Notes under the pieces: generated by a model
Database searches by the model: none
Told to the model about the DNA's origin: nothing
Seen by the model: only the letters and a program-made list of their open reading frames with translations
Made by a program: the position numbers and the translations under genes
In this document: positions 46,117 to 55,481 of the stretch, one piece after another
Numbering within the stretch: the first letter of the stretch is position 1
Layout: every line of letters begins with the position of its first letter
Assembly (NCBI RefSeq): GCF_010692325.1
Contig: NZ_JAAHHW010000002.1
Span: 1 to 64,000 of the forward strand
Source of the DNA: Moorena sp. SIO3I8
GTDB taxonomy: Bacteria; Cyanobacteriota; Cyanobacteriia; Cyanobacteriales; Coleofasciculaceae
Reading direction: 5' to 3'
DNA length: 64,000 bases

Positions 46117-47364
46117 ATGTCTGCTCCGTTCAGAAGCAATAATAGCAGCCGCCGAGTTGTGATTACTGGTATGGGTCTTGTTTCTCCTCTTGGCAATACC
46201 CTGGACAGCTACTGGCAACGCCTATGTGCTGGAGAGAGCAGCATCCAAATACAAGTGCGAAACAGCAAACAATGGCCAAGCCATCAGTCATGGTTGGCGG
46301 CGGCTGTATCATCAAACTTGCCAGATGACTTACCTGGCAAGATTTCCCCACACTTACTGGATGATTTTGCCCGTTATGCCGTACTCGCTGCAGAGCAGGC
46401 ATTGCAACAGGCTGGTAAGGATGTTATTCTTGAGCGTCGTCAACAAGTGGGAGTAATTCTTGGCACTGCTGTTGGCGGTGATGAATCCCGCAACGAAGCT
46501 ACCTATCGAGCCTATATCAAACAACGCCCACCTTCACCACAAACTATCATCCGCGCCATGGCTAACGGTGCTGTGAGTGCTGTTTCCCTAGCCTATGGCT
46601 TGCAAGGTATTCACTATGCTGTGTCCAGTGCTTGTGCCTCTGGTACCCACGCCATTGGCCAAGCCTACCAATCAATTCGTAACGGCTGTGCAGAATTGAT
46701 TCTAGCCGGTGGCAGCGAACAACTGCCATCCTACAGCCTGTACCGAAGTTGGCAGCAGATGGGGGTACTTAGCCCAGACGGTTGTCGGCCGTTTTGTGCC
46801 AGCCGCAACGGTATCATTCTTGGCGAAGGTGCAGGTGTGCTAGTGCTGGAATCTCTAGCCTCTGCCCGCGCCCGCAATGCTACTATTCATGGGGAAATCG
46901 TTGGTTTTGCTCACAATGCTTCAGCTAAAGACTGGATCCAACCTGACGCCGACACAATGGCTCACTGCATCCGCACTGCAATTCAAGCAGCCAAGTGGAA
47001 GCAGGAAGAAGTAATTTATATTAATGCTCATGGCACTGGTACTAAACTAAATGATATCGCCGAAACTGCTGCCATTCATCAAGTTTTTGGTAGCCATGCT
47101 AGCACCGTCAAAGTCTCCTCCAGCAAAGCTCATCATGGTCATACCCTTGGTGCTGCTGGTGCGCTGGAATGTATTGCTACAGTTCTCGCGCTTCAACACC
47201 GCACTGCACCCCCCAATACTATCACCCATGTCCCCGACCCTGACTGCAAGCTGAACCTGATTACTGGTGCTGCCACTCCCCTAGATGGCGACTATGCCCT
47301 TAGCCATTCTTTTGCTTTTGGTGGCTTAAATGGAGTCTTGGCCCTACAACGATTTCAGGAGTGA
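46117..47364 (+). CDS. Beta-ketoacyl-ACP synthase, FabF-like (second of two)
   Basis: The 415 aa protein again has Cys173 (SSACASGTHAIGQ), His305 (INAHGTGTKLND), Lys337 and His342 (SSSKAHHGHTLGAAG). Because the active Cys is kept, it is not a chain-length factor of an aromatic type II polyketide system, in which Gln replaces Cys. It follows the first ketosynthase by 14 bp with a GAGGTGAT site. Two active condensing enzymes suggest either two elongation specificities or a heterodimer. Confidence 0.92.
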   Translation: MSAPFRSNNSSRRVVITGMGLVSPLGNTLDSYWQRLCAGESSIQIQVRNSKQWPSHQSWLAAAVSSNLPDDLPGKISPHLLDDFARYAVLAAEQALQQAGKDVILERRQQVGVILGTAVGGDESRNEATYRAYIKQRPPSPQTIIRAMANGAVSAVSLAYGLQGIHYAVSSACASGTHAIGQAYQSIRNGCAELILAGGSEQLPSYSLYRSWQQMGVLSPDGCRPFCASRNGIILGEGAGVLVLESLASARARNATIHGEIVGFAHNASAKDWIQPDADTMAHCIRTAIQAAKWKQEEVIYINAHGTGTKLNDIAETAAIHQVFGSHASTVKVSSSKAHHGHTLGAAGALECIATVLALQHRTAPPNTITHVPDPDCKLNLITGAATPLDGDYALSHSFAFGGLNGVLALQRFQE

Positions 47365-47508
47365 CAGAGATACTATTGGACAGGATTACTTGACACTTTA
47401 CTTCCCTTAGTCTAAAGGAAACTCTACAACCATAGAGAATTTAGTCCCTAGCGTCGATAAATCACAATTACTGGTGGAACAATAGCAATACTTGAAGAGA
47501 CAGAAATT

Positions 47509-48246
47509 ATGACTTCAGAGGGCGTATTAATTGTAACAGGTGGTAGCCGTGGCCTAGGTGAAGCAATCGTGCGGGATGCCCTCAAGCGTGGACAATTTGT
47601 CGCTACTTGTAGCCGGGTTGAATCTAAATTTATTTATGATATGCGCAACTCTGATCCCCAGGAAGAACAATTTTACTGGCAACAACTTGATCTCACCGAT
47701 CCCGAACAAACCACCACCTTCATCAAAACGGTAGCAAGACGTTATAAAAATATCACTGGTCTGGTGAACAATGCTGGCCAAAGCCAAGGCCAATTTTTAT
47801 CACTCACCCGCGACCAGCTTGTACAACAACTGCTTGCCATTAATCTTGAAGCAGTTATCCGTGTTACCCGTCTAGTCTTACCTTACATGCTCCGCAACAG
47901 CAGCGGCTCCATTGTTAATCTCAGTTCAATCTCTGGCCACCGGGGTGCTGCTGGTCTCTCTGTATACGGTGCCACTAAAAGTGCCCTTGAAGGTTTTAGT
48001 CGTTGTCTAGCCCGTGAGGTTGGAAGTCGCCAAGTACGTGTTAATGCTGTAGCTCCTGGATTGCTTACCACTAGCATGGCTGACAACACACCTGAAGAAG
48101 AAAAACAACGTATTATCCAACACACCCCTATGGGTCGCCTCGGCAATGTCGATGACGTTGTTGGTTTAATCAGATTCCTTCTCTCTGAGGAAGCCCGGTT
48201 TATTACTGGCCAGAACATAGTTGTCGATGGTGGCTTTACCTGTTAA
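47509..48246 (+). CDS. FabG-like short-chain dehydrogenase/reductase
   Basis: The 245 aa SDR has the NAD(P) glycine motif TGGSRGLGEAI (10-20), NNAG (87-90) and the catalytic Ser140, Tyr153 and Lys157 (NLSSISG, YGATK), with the late VNAVAPGLLTTSMADN loop. Next to an ACP and ketosynthases it most likely reduces 3-oxoacyl-ACP to the 3-hydroxyacyl form with NADPH. It lies 144 bp after the second ketosynthase. Confidence 0.9.
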   Translation: MTSEGVLIVTGGSRGLGEAIVRDALKRGQFVATCSRVESKFIYDMRNSDPQEEQFYWQQLDLTDPEQTTTFIKTVARRYKNITGLVNNAGQSQGQFLSLTRDQLVQQLLAINLEAVIRVTRLVLPYMLRNSSGSIVNLSSISGHRGAAGLSVYGATKSALEGFSRCLAREVGSRQVRVNAVAPGLLTTSMADNTPEEEKQRIIQHTPMGRLGNVDDVVGLIRFLLSEEARFITGQNIVVDGGFTC

Positions 48247-48392
48247 ACAGAAAACTACTAGCATAAGCTCAGTAACCTAACTGTCTTTTAGGCGTTTTCC
48301 TTCAGTTCCTCAAAGTTCGCTGAAAAATTTTCATAAGTTTAGGGAGTCCATGTGACACTCAAGTAGTAGTTGTAGATTAAAGGATACAGACC

Positions 48393-49163
48393 ATGAATCT
48401 AAAACGCTTGTACTGCATTATTAAAAATCGTCTGGTGACTTATAAAATTGTTGCTATTTTCAATCCGATTTTTAATATATTTATCGGTGGCAATCATCGA
48501 CCAGTGTTTTTTAATATTGAAGAAGATTACCCAACTTTAAAAATATTTGAGCAACATTATGCAGTCATTAAGGCTGAATTAGAAGCAGTCCTTGTCCATC
48601 AAGATCGAATGCCTCGCTATCACGAAATTGATGACGATTTGCTCTATGCGTCTGGACGGTACAATCGTGACAAACGTTGGAATATATATATGCTGTTTTG
48701 CTATGGCGAAAAACCTCAGTTTAATCGAGAGCTTTGTCCGGAAACTTGTGCGTTGTTGGATAGTATTCCTAATCTTTGTCAAGGCTTTTTTTCGATACTC
48801 GATCCAGGTAAATCTATTCCCCTACATACTAGTCCATCCCGCTATTATCTACGCTATCACTTAGGTTTGAAAGTACCCAAGCACAATCCTCCCATTCTCA
48901 AAATCAAGGACTGTGAATATTCTTGGAAAGAAGGTGAGGGTGTTTTATTTGATGATAGTTGGGAACACGAAATTATCAATAATGCTGATGAATTGCGTGC
49001 AGTTCTCATTGTTGATGTTCTCCGACCTATGGCCTTGCCAGTTCATGTTCTCGGTAAGTTCATTATGTTTCTTGCTCGCTGGATCTATGCGTTGGAAACT
49101 CATCGCCGAATAAGAAGATTTTTTTGGACTGAATCTGTTGGCGAGAGTGCAGCAGCTCCTTGA
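48393..49163 (+). CDS. Aspartyl/asparaginyl beta-hydroxylase family dioxygenase (LpxO-like)
   Basis: The 256 aa protein carries the Fe(II)/2-oxoglutarate pattern of this family: FFSILDPGKSIPLHTSPSRY with iron-ligand His145, RYHLGLKVP, then GVLFDDSWEHEIINN with His192, and a likely 2-oxoglutarate-binding Arg202 in LRAVLIVDVLRP. Hydrophobic stretches near the N-terminus (about 18-32) and C-terminus (about 217-234) suggest membrane association, as in LpxO, which 2-hydroxylates lipid A acyl chains. Behind ketosynthases and an ACP, an acyl chain is a more likely substrate than a protein. It ends the plus arm. An AAGGA site precedes the ATG. Confidence 0.8.
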   Translation: MNLKRLYCIIKNRLVTYKIVAIFNPIFNIFIGGNHRPVFFNIEEDYPTLKIFEQHYAVIKAELEAVLVHQDRMPRYHEIDDDLLYASGRYNRDKRWNIYMLFCYGEKPQFNRELCPETCALLDSIPNLCQGFFSILDPGKSIPLHTSPSRYYLRYHLGLKVPKHNPPILKIKDCEYSWKEGEGVLFDDSWEHEIINNADELRAVLIVDVLRPMALPVHVLGKFIMFLARWIYALETHRRIRRFFWTESVGESAAAP

Positions 49164-49466
49164 TGACTGGGTGGTGATCTGAAAGTAGTGATGAAGCTCA
49201 ACTGCTGCTCATTAACCTTGTTCTTGGAATTAATCGCTGTAAACCCCCGGCTATGCAGGCAGGGTAAACGGATCTTATAAACCTTTGTATGTTGCCTGTT
49301 GACTGTTGCTTGATTTAACTACTTTTTTTTAACATATTCCACCAGTACCAAAAAATTAATAACGGAAGTGATAACAATGAATTGAAGTACCGAAACAATC
49401 AAATATTAGCACTGTTCCCTGTTCCCCGTTCCCTGTTCCCTTGAAACCCAAATACTATATCCTCAA
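49164..49466. other. Gene-free stretch with a TGTTCCC heptamer array (49413-49441)
   Basis: These 303 bases after the dioxygenase gene contain a T-run (49324-49330), a TGTTCCC array like that at 252-281, and nothing else that I can support. It marks the right edge of the large locus. Confidence 0.6.
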
Positions 49467-51071
49467 CTATTCTTCCCTTGCTATATTTTCAGGCAACGCA
49501 ATAATATTCAGTCTTCCTTGTAAATCCTCCCTAGAATTTATCGGAATTAGCTGCCCTAGGTAAGGCTGATATTGATATAGTTGATAGTTCTTGGATATGA
49601 GAAAATCAGCAACAGCTAGGTTACTCCCCCGACTCCCTGCAATATTTTCGTACAGTATCGTTGGGGTAAATTCCGTTAAAATCCTGTTGCTCCCTGCTAA
49701 AACTTGCAGTTCGTGACCTTCTGCATCAATTTTCAACAAATCAACCTTGCTAATAGCTTCTTGCTCAATCAAACTATCCAGAGTAAAGCAGGAAACTTCC
49801 TCAAAACTACCAGATTTTACAGTTCCTTCTCCATCACTAGAAACAATTTCATTAAGTTCGCTAGCACCATGAAGAGCCAGTTGAGCTGTACCATTGCGAT
49901 CGCTAGCTGCTCCTGCACACACTTTCACCCAGTCTAACTGATTAATAGTACAGGTTTCTTCTAAACAACGAACACAACCAGAAAACGGTTCAACCGCTAG
50001 CACACACCCTTCTGGTCCTACTCGTAAAGCAGCACTAAAAGTGTAGACTCCCACATTAGCACCAACATCAATAACAGTCATTCCAGGTTGGAGCCAGTTG
50101 CGCCAAAACTCCATTTCTTTTTCAAACCAGTCTCCTTGAGCAATTAACACACTTGTCACCAAACTCCGGAGACTTGGCTCAACCGCTAATAGTAACTGTT
50201 CTTCAAAGGTCACATAAGTAAATGGACTTTCAACCTCCAATTCAGTCCATTCAAACCCGATTAAATCCGAATTTTCGTCCTTAATCTCGCCAGCCCTAGC
50301 TAGCCCCATATTTCGCCAATACTTAGCTAAGTCTATCTGTCCTAAATCTCGATAAGCGAGGTATAGGGATTGTATAATCCTAGCAGAATATGGAGCCAAA
50401 TTTTTAGCCTGGTGTAAATTAAATAATCCTTCCCATTGACTATTGATCAGGCTAGCAATTCCCAACTTTAAATGAATAGAGGGGGAATCGGAGAATAGTT
50501 GAACAGCAAGATGGAGAAATCGCAATCCCGTAGCATTATAAAATACCAATTGTGAGCGACATAAAACCTCACTTAACAAAAAAATTGATTGAGCGTAGCC
50601 ATCCTCAGCATCTAGAATGTGAGCCAATTGCTCATACCGATTATCTGTAAAGTCATTTCCAGGAGGTAGATAAACTAGTCCTAGAGGAATGGATTGCTCA
50701 TTAATATCAGCAGGATGTAGGGTATTAATTAACGTTGGAAATGCTGTTTGTATCCCCTGCTCCATTTCTCCAGTCATGGCGAAAACTAGAGCTAAATGAG
50801 CAGCACACAGGGGATGACCAGACAACTCAATTCCCTGATTCAAAGCATCAAAAGCCATCTCCAGATACATGGCACGTAGGGATGAGTTTTCACATTGTTC
50901 AGCTTCAATTAATGCTACTACAGCACAGTTGTTCAATTCTATAGCAGAAGTCGGATTATCCCAAGACGTACTTTCAATACTGGTCTCTACAGTAGATAAA
51001 GCCTCTGAATCCAGATTCAGACCAGCACTTTCGAGATATTGCCAATAGGAATCAGCATAATTGACAGACAT
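49467..51071 (-). CDS. FkbM-family methyltransferase with N-terminal repeat region
   Basis: The 534 aa protein joins an N-terminal helical, TPR-like region (about 40-290: CAAHLALVFAMTGEMEQGIQ, LKLGIASLINSQ) to a class I SAM-dependent methyltransferase of the FkbM type. The SAM motif is VIDVGANVGVYTFSAAL (about 332-348), followed by VLAVEPFSGCVRCL and the FkbM signature KVDLLKIDAEGHELQVLAGS. FkbM enzymes O-methylate polyketide or glycan hydroxyls. It is transcribed towards the large locus but is separate from it. Involvement in that pathway is only possible. Confidence 0.85.
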   Translation of the reverse strand: MSVNYADSYWQYLESAGLNLDSEALSTVETSIESTSWDNPTSAIELNNCAVVALIEAEQCENSSLRAMYLEMAFDALNQGIELSGHPLCAAHLALVFAMTGEMEQGIQTAFPTLINTLHPADINEQSIPLGLVYLPPGNDFTDNRYEQLAHILDAEDGYAQSIFLLSEVLCRSQLVFYNATGLRFLHLAVQLFSDSPSIHLKLGIASLINSQWEGLFNLHQAKNLAPYSARIIQSLYLAYRDLGQIDLAKYWRNMGLARAGEIKDENSDLIGFEWTELEVESPFTYVTFEEQLLLAVEPSLRSLVTSVLIAQGDWFEKEMEFWRNWLQPGMTVIDVGANVGVYTFSAALRVGPEGCVLAVEPFSGCVRCLEETCTINQLDWVKVCAGAASDRNGTAQLALHGASELNEIVSSDGEGTVKSGSFEEVSCFTLDSLIEQEAISKVDLLKIDAEGHELQVLAGSNRILTEFTPTILYENIAGSRGSNLAVADFLISKNYQLYQYQPYLGQLIPINSREDLQGRLNIIALPENIAREE

Positions 51072-51232
51072 TTCCGCTTTCTCTCAATAAAGGTTCGCTG
51101 TACTGTTTGTAGCTCTAACACACAGTTATAAGCTGATAGGAAAGACGATCAGGATCTGTTTTTGTTCACCAATCCCTTACGATTACTATATGGATTATCC
51201 CACAATCTGATCAACAAACCCCCTCAACTTCT

Positions 51233-52540
51233 ATGAATGCGATCGCTTCAACCCTCGAACCAATTGTCGAAAATTCCAATATCTACACCTGGGAAAACCT
51301 AGACCCAAGCTGGCAAGAGCGAATCAAACCAGCCATTGCTCCCGACACCCTTCCCAAGAGTATCATTTACCCTAGCACACCCGAGCAACTAGCCCAAGTC
51401 ATAGGTCTAGCTCATTCCCAACATTATCATCTCCTCCCCTGTGGTAACGGCAGTAAATTAGGCTGGGGAGGTATCGGTAAAGACATTGATGTGGTAGTTA
51501 GTACCAAGCACCTAAACCAAATCATTGACCACGCCGTAGGAGACTTGACAGTTACCGTAGAAGCCGGAGTGAAATTAGCTGACTTACAAGCAATTTTATC
51601 AAAAACCGGTCAATTTCTAGCATTAGATCCAGCTAATCCCCAAGAAGCAACCATTGGAGGTATTATTGCTACCGCAGACAGTGGCTCCCTAAGTCAACGC
51701 TATGGAGGGGTTCGGGATATGTTGCTCGGCATTTCCTTTGTCCGCAGTGATGGACAAATCGCTAAAGCCGGGGGTCGAGTGGTAAAGAATGTCGCTGGAT
51801 ATGATTTGATGAAGCTGTTTACTGGCTCCTATGGCACCCTCGGAATTATCACTCAGGCAACCTTTCGGCTATATCCAATACCACAAGCAGCAGAAACTAT
51901 TGTGTTGACAGGTGAAATGGATGGAATTGCCTCAGCTGTAAAAACAGTATTAGCCTCAGCCTTGACTCCCACAGCACTAGACTTATTATCCCCTAAGTTA
52001 GTCACAGAATTAGGGATTGGTCAGGAGATGGGATTGATGGTAAGGTTCCAAAGTGTAGCAGACAGTGTCAAGGAGCAATGTGCTCGAATACAGTCAGTTG
52101 CAGAACAGTTAGGGTTACGGAATAGTTTTTATAGTAACGGGGATGACACCAGTCTATGGGAATCATTGGCAAACTCAATTGGTAAATTGGGACAATCCTC
52201 AACAATTGTCTGCAAAATAGGAGTATTACCAACTGCTGCGGCTAAGACATTGAACACCTTGGAAAGCTTAGGAGGATTGGGATTGATTCATGTTAGAAGT
52301 GGCTTAGGGAAAGTGTGGTTTGAATCCCAAGCAGTTAGTTCAGAAATGATTAAAACTATGCGCAATTTTTGTAAAACTGAACAAGGATTTATGACAGTAT
52401 TAGAAGCTCCCATAACCTTGAAGCAGGAGTTAGATGTTTGGGGATATCAAGGTAATGGATTAGAGGTAATGCGTGGAATTAAACAAAAGTTTGACCCAGA
52501 AAATGTTTTAAGTCCTGGTCGATTTATTGGAGGAATTTGA
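51233..52540 (+). CDS. glcE: Glycolate oxidase FAD-binding subunit GlcE
   Basis: The 435 aa protein has the FAD_binding_4 (PCMH) fold of the GlcD/GlcE group: IIYPSTPEQLAQVIGLAHSQ, LLPCGNGSKLGWGG, DLTVTVEAGVKLADLQAIL, the LALDPANPQEATIGGIIATA phosphate-binding region, and GRVVKNVAGYDLMKLFTGSYG. It is shorter than GlcD and matches GlcE. With GlcF downstream it should oxidise photorespiratory glycolate to glyoxylate. The start is the ATG just before GCGATCGC. The spacer to glcF is repeat-rich. Confidence 0.88.
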   Translation: MNAIASTLEPIVENSNIYTWENLDPSWQERIKPAIAPDTLPKSIIYPSTPEQLAQVIGLAHSQHYHLLPCGNGSKLGWGGIGKDIDVVVSTKHLNQIIDHAVGDLTVTVEAGVKLADLQAILSKTGQFLALDPANPQEATIGGIIATADSGSLSQRYGGVRDMLLGISFVRSDGQIAKAGGRVVKNVAGYDLMKLFTGSYGTLGIITQATFRLYPIPQAAETIVLTGEMDGIASAVKTVLASALTPTALDLLSPKLVTELGIGQEMGLMVRFQSVADSVKEQCARIQSVAEQLGLRNSFYSNGDDTSLWESLANSIGKLGQSSTIVCKIGVLPTAAAKTLNTLESLGGLGLIHVRSGLGKVWFESQAVSSEMIKTMRNFCKTEQGFMTVLEAPITLKQELDVWGYQGNGLEVMRGIKQKFDPENVLSPGRFIGGI

Positions 52541-52843
52541 TTTATGGGTTTTAGGGAGTCGGAACCCACCCCGTTCCCCTCCCAGGAGGGGAACGGGAGT
52601 CGGGAGTCGGGAGTCAGGAGTCGGGAGTCGGGAGTCGGGGTAAAAAACTTGAAAGTATCTTATAACTATCATAAACGCTATATCAATCATAAATGATAAA
52701 TTCCCAATCACCATTCACCAGTAAACCTTAAACCTTAAACCTTCAACCTTCAACATTACAACCTTAAACCTTCCAACCTTAAACCTTCAACATTACAACC
52801 TTAAACCTTAAACCTTCAACATTACAACCTTAAACCTTTAAAA
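52541..52843. repeat. Repeat-rich glcE-glcF spacer
   Basis: The first part has GGGAGTC heptamers (about 52598-52638), then (CCTTAAACCTTCAAC)n with interspersed ATTACAACC units to the glcF start. No gene or terminator is evident. The 7-nt period is the same as in other arrays here. Confidence 0.75.
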
Positions 52844-54178
52844 ATGACCAATATCCAACAACTAACCACGAATAAGCAAAATGGTTTTGATGCTGAAAAA
52901 CCGCCCAAGCAGGAATTGATTGATTCCTGCGTTCATTGTGGCTTTTGTCTTTCCACCTGTCCAAGTTACCGGGTGCTTGGCAAAGAGATGGATTCCCCTC
53001 GGGGTCGGATCTATTTAATGAATGCAATTAGTCAAGGGGAAGCTCCCCTGGCCGAGGGGAGCACACAACATTTTGATTCTTGTTTGGGATGTTTGGCTTG
53101 TGTGACAACTTGTCCGTCTGGGGTTGAGTACGATAAGCTAATCTCCGCCACTCGTCATCAAGTTCAGCGAAATCAGCCTCGTAGTTTTCCAGATTCCCTG
53201 TTTAGACAGCTAATTTTTAGCTTGTTTCCCTATCCGGGGCGATTGCGTTCATTATTGTTTCCTTTATATCTCTACCAGACCTTGGGCGTGCAGAAATTAG
53301 TGCGTTCTACGAATTGGCTCAAACTGCTATCTCCTCGGTTAGCAGCCATGGAGTCAATGCTGCCAAAAGTTACTCTAGAGTCGTTTCGGGATAATTTGCC
53401 CGATGTTATTCCCGCTGTGGGTAAGAAGCGTTACCGGGTAGGGGTAATACTTGGCTGTGTGCAACGGTTGTTTTTCTCCCCAGTGAATGAAGCAACAGTC
53501 AGGGTGTTGACCGCCAATGGCTGTGAAGTGGTGATTCCCAAAACTCAGGGCTGTTGTGCCGCTTTGCCAGAACACCAAGGAGAAACCAAGCAAGCTCAAG
53601 CCTTAGCACGACAGATGATTGATAGTTTTGAGGGGACAGAAGTTGATGCCATCATTATTAATGCTGCTGGCTGCGGTCATACCTTGAAGGAGTATGGTCA
53701 CATCCTGGAAGATGACCCCGAGTATGCCCAAAAAGCTCAGGAATTTGCGGGTAAGGTGAGGGATGCCCAGGAATTTCTAGCTAGTGTGGGACTAACTGCA
53801 ACCCTTTCACCGCTTAGGGATGAGCCATTGACTATTGTCTATCAGGATGCTTGTCACCTATTACATGGACAGAAGATTAGTGTACAACCGCGACAGTTAT
53901 TGCGGCAAATTCCAGGAGTGACTTTACGGGAACCGATGGATGCCGCCTTGTGTTGCGGTAGTGCTGGAGTTTACAACATGCTGCAACCGGAAGTAGCGGA
54001 TGAGCTGGGACAACAAAAGGTGAATAATTTATTGAATACTGGGGCAGAGTTGATTGCTTCCCCGAATCCAGGCTGTTCATTGCAGATCAAGAAGCATTTG
54101 AAGCTGCAACGAAAAGACATTACCTTAATGCATCCGATGGAGTTACTGGATTATTCGATACGAGGATTAGGAATTTAG
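52844..54178 (+). CDS. glcF: Glycolate oxidase iron-sulfur subunit GlcF
   Basis: The 444 aa protein has two 4Fe-4S ferredoxin motifs, Cys29-x2-Cys32-x2-Cys35-x3-Cys39 (CVHCGFCLSTCP) and Cys80-x2-Cys83-x2-Cys86-x3-Cys90 (CLGCLACVTTCP). Two CCG-type cysteine domains follow (GCCAALPEHQGE, LCCGSAGVYNMLQPE), as in GlcF and other heterodisulfide-reductase-like subunits. It carries electrons from the GlcE flavin to an acceptor in the membrane or cytoplasm. Length and motifs are complete. Confidence 0.93.
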   Translation: MTNIQQLTTNKQNGFDAEKPPKQELIDSCVHCGFCLSTCPSYRVLGKEMDSPRGRIYLMNAISQGEAPLAEGSTQHFDSCLGCLACVTTCPSGVEYDKLISATRHQVQRNQPRSFPDSLFRQLIFSLFPYPGRLRSLLFPLYLYQTLGVQKLVRSTNWLKLLSPRLAAMESMLPKVTLESFRDNLPDVIPAVGKKRYRVGVILGCVQRLFFSPVNEATVRVLTANGCEVVIPKTQGCCAALPEHQGETKQAQALARQMIDSFEGTEVDAIIINAAGCGHTLKEYGHILEDDPEYAQKAQEFAGKVRDAQEFLASVGLTATLSPLRDEPLTIVYQDACHLLHGQKISVQPRQLLRQIPGVTLREPMDAALCCGSAGVYNMLQPEVADELGQQKVNNLLNTGAELIASPNPGCSLQIKKHLKLQRKDITLMHPMELLDYSIRGLGI

Positions 54179-54212
54179 CTTTAGGCACACAAGAACAACT
54201 GTCAACAAGTAA

Positions 54213-54656
54213 CTAACTCACACAAGACCTAAGTATCCAACCAATCACCAAACCCAATCCCCCAAAGCGCACCCCATGCCAAAACGGTTCCCGTAGACTA
54301 TGCCAAGAAAACAACTGACTCTCTAAATTCAGCTCCAGGACTTCCAGTTGTTCCTGGATTTGCCTTAACTCAGCCTTTAGGGCTTGTCGATTAGTTTTAG
54401 TATTAGTAGTTTTAGTCTTATTACTATTAGTCTGATTACTTTTAGTCTTGCGCAAGTCTTTCCTAACTTGCTCTCGACGCTCCTGGAGTTGAGCTTGCTG
54501 TCGCTGATCCCGCTGCACCTGAGTATAACGTTTCTTGAGAGTATTAAGCGATCGCTCTATCTGACCCAATTCCTCTTCAAACTCAGCAACATCTTGTTGA
54601 TCCTCTCTATTTTTTGCTGAATTACGGTAAGATGAATCAAACGATTCTGGAGGCAT
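54213..54656 (-). CDS. Coiled-coil protein with C-terminal membrane segment
   Basis: The 147 aa product is strongly charged and helical from residue about 15 to 115 (EEELGQIERSLNTLKKRYTQ, LKAELRQIQEQLEVLELNLE). A central low-complexity stretch is rich in Thr, Asn and Lys, and a short hydrophobic C-terminus (FGGLGLVIGWILRSCVS) probably anchors it. No catalytic motif is visible. It resembles small cyanobacterial tail-anchored coiled-coil proteins of unknown function. It ends 35 bp from the glcF stop, convergent with it. Confidence 0.65.
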   Translation of the reverse strand: MPPESFDSSYRNSAKNREDQQDVAEFEEELGQIERSLNTLKKRYTQVQRDQRQQAQLQERREQVRKDLRKTKSNQTNSNKTKTTNTKTNRQALKAELRQIQEQLEVLELNLESQLFSWHSLREPFWHGVRFGGLGLVIGWILRSCVS

Positions 54657-54737
54657 ATAGCAATCCTAAATCCTAGGTTAAAATAGTTGGGAGTTAGTCA
54701 GCACTGACACACTCCCCCACTCAGCACTCAAAAAACA

Positions 54738-55022
54738 ATGCCTGAATCCATCCAATTCCCCAAAACTGATGCTAAGATCGAACCTAGCACTCTGGAATTG
54801 GCTCAAGCCTTAGCAGAGCGTTTGGCGATCAGACCCAATGATTGGCATCGCCTCAAGTCTAATCGCTCAGCCCGAGCCAGTGAGCAGGCTGCTGCTGCTT
54901 TGGTATTTCTGCTCAATGAACATCCAGAAGAAGCCCTTGAACGATTGCGCCAAGCCTCTGGATGGCTAGACCGCTCTATTTCAGCTCCCCCGTGTCCAAC
55001 TCATGGGAAACGCCACCCTTAG
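54738..55022 (+). CDS. Small cyanobacterial protein, DUF6439-like
   Basis: The 94 aa protein is almost entirely helical: LELAQALAERLAIRPNDWHR, LKSNRSARASEQAAAALVFL and HPEEALERLRQASGWLDRSI, with a Cys-Pro-containing end (APPCPTHGKRHP). The pattern fits a small family restricted to cyanobacteria, which I believe is DUF6439, from memory of the pattern only. Function is unknown. It is divergent from the preceding coiled-coil gene. Confidence 0.6.
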   Translation: MPESIQFPKTDAKIEPSTLELAQALAERLAIRPNDWHRLKSNRSARASEQAAAALVFLLNEHPEEALERLRQASGWLDRSISAPPCPTHGKRHP

Positions 55023-55034
55023 GGAAATAGGGGA

Positions 55035-55481
55035 TTAGGAAAATAGAGGGCGCTTAGAGGGATGCTTCACTTGTTTACAAAGCCTAATTTCCGTTCCCTG
55101 GTTATTCCAGAGGACTTGATCGAAGATTTGGTGAAGGAGGCTCATGCCCCTACCGCTTTCTGATTCATCGCAGGGTAGGCTAACGTCGGTAGTCTCTTGG
55201 TCGTCACCATGGGTAAAACCAGACCCTTCATCTGAAATTACCCACCAATATTCACCATTGACTACTGAAAATTGAACCTCTACGGTCTTACTTGGGTCTA
55301 AATTATTACCGTGCTTTGCTGCATTCACTAATGCTTCTTGTAATCCCAGCCGGAGTTCCGGTTGCCATTTATTGGGAATTTGTTCAAGAAGCAAATCGAG
55401 GATCGGGCAAAGGTAAAGGGTAGAAGCAAAGCTAACCGTTTCCCAACCGCACTCAGCCGGACTCAAAGATGTGGCAATCAC
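55035..55481 (-). CDS. RsbW-like anti-sigma factor / ATP-binding kinase domain
   Basis: The 148 aa protein is a single HATPase domain with an N-box LRLGLQEALVNAAKHGNNLD, a G1-box WVISDEGSGF and a G2-like ESGRGMSLLHQIFD. This size and motif set is typical of serine kinases that phosphorylate anti-sigma antagonists. No RsbV-type partner or PP2C phosphatase gene is adjacent. The start is GTG at 55481. The short N-terminal extension includes LSPAECGWETVSFASTLYLC. Confidence 0.85.
   Translation of the reverse strand: MIATSLSPAECGWETVSFASTLYLCPILDLLLEQIPNKWQPELRLGLQEALVNAAKHGNNLDPSKTVEVQFSVVNGEYWWVISDEGSGFTHGDDQETTDVSLPCDESESGRGMSLLHQIFDQVLWNNQGTEIRLCKQVKHPSKRPLFS

Noticed and set aside
46117-47364. 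Chain-length factor of an aromatic type II polyketide synthase
   Set aside because: The active-site Cys173 and both His residues are retained, whereas chain-length factors replace the Cys.
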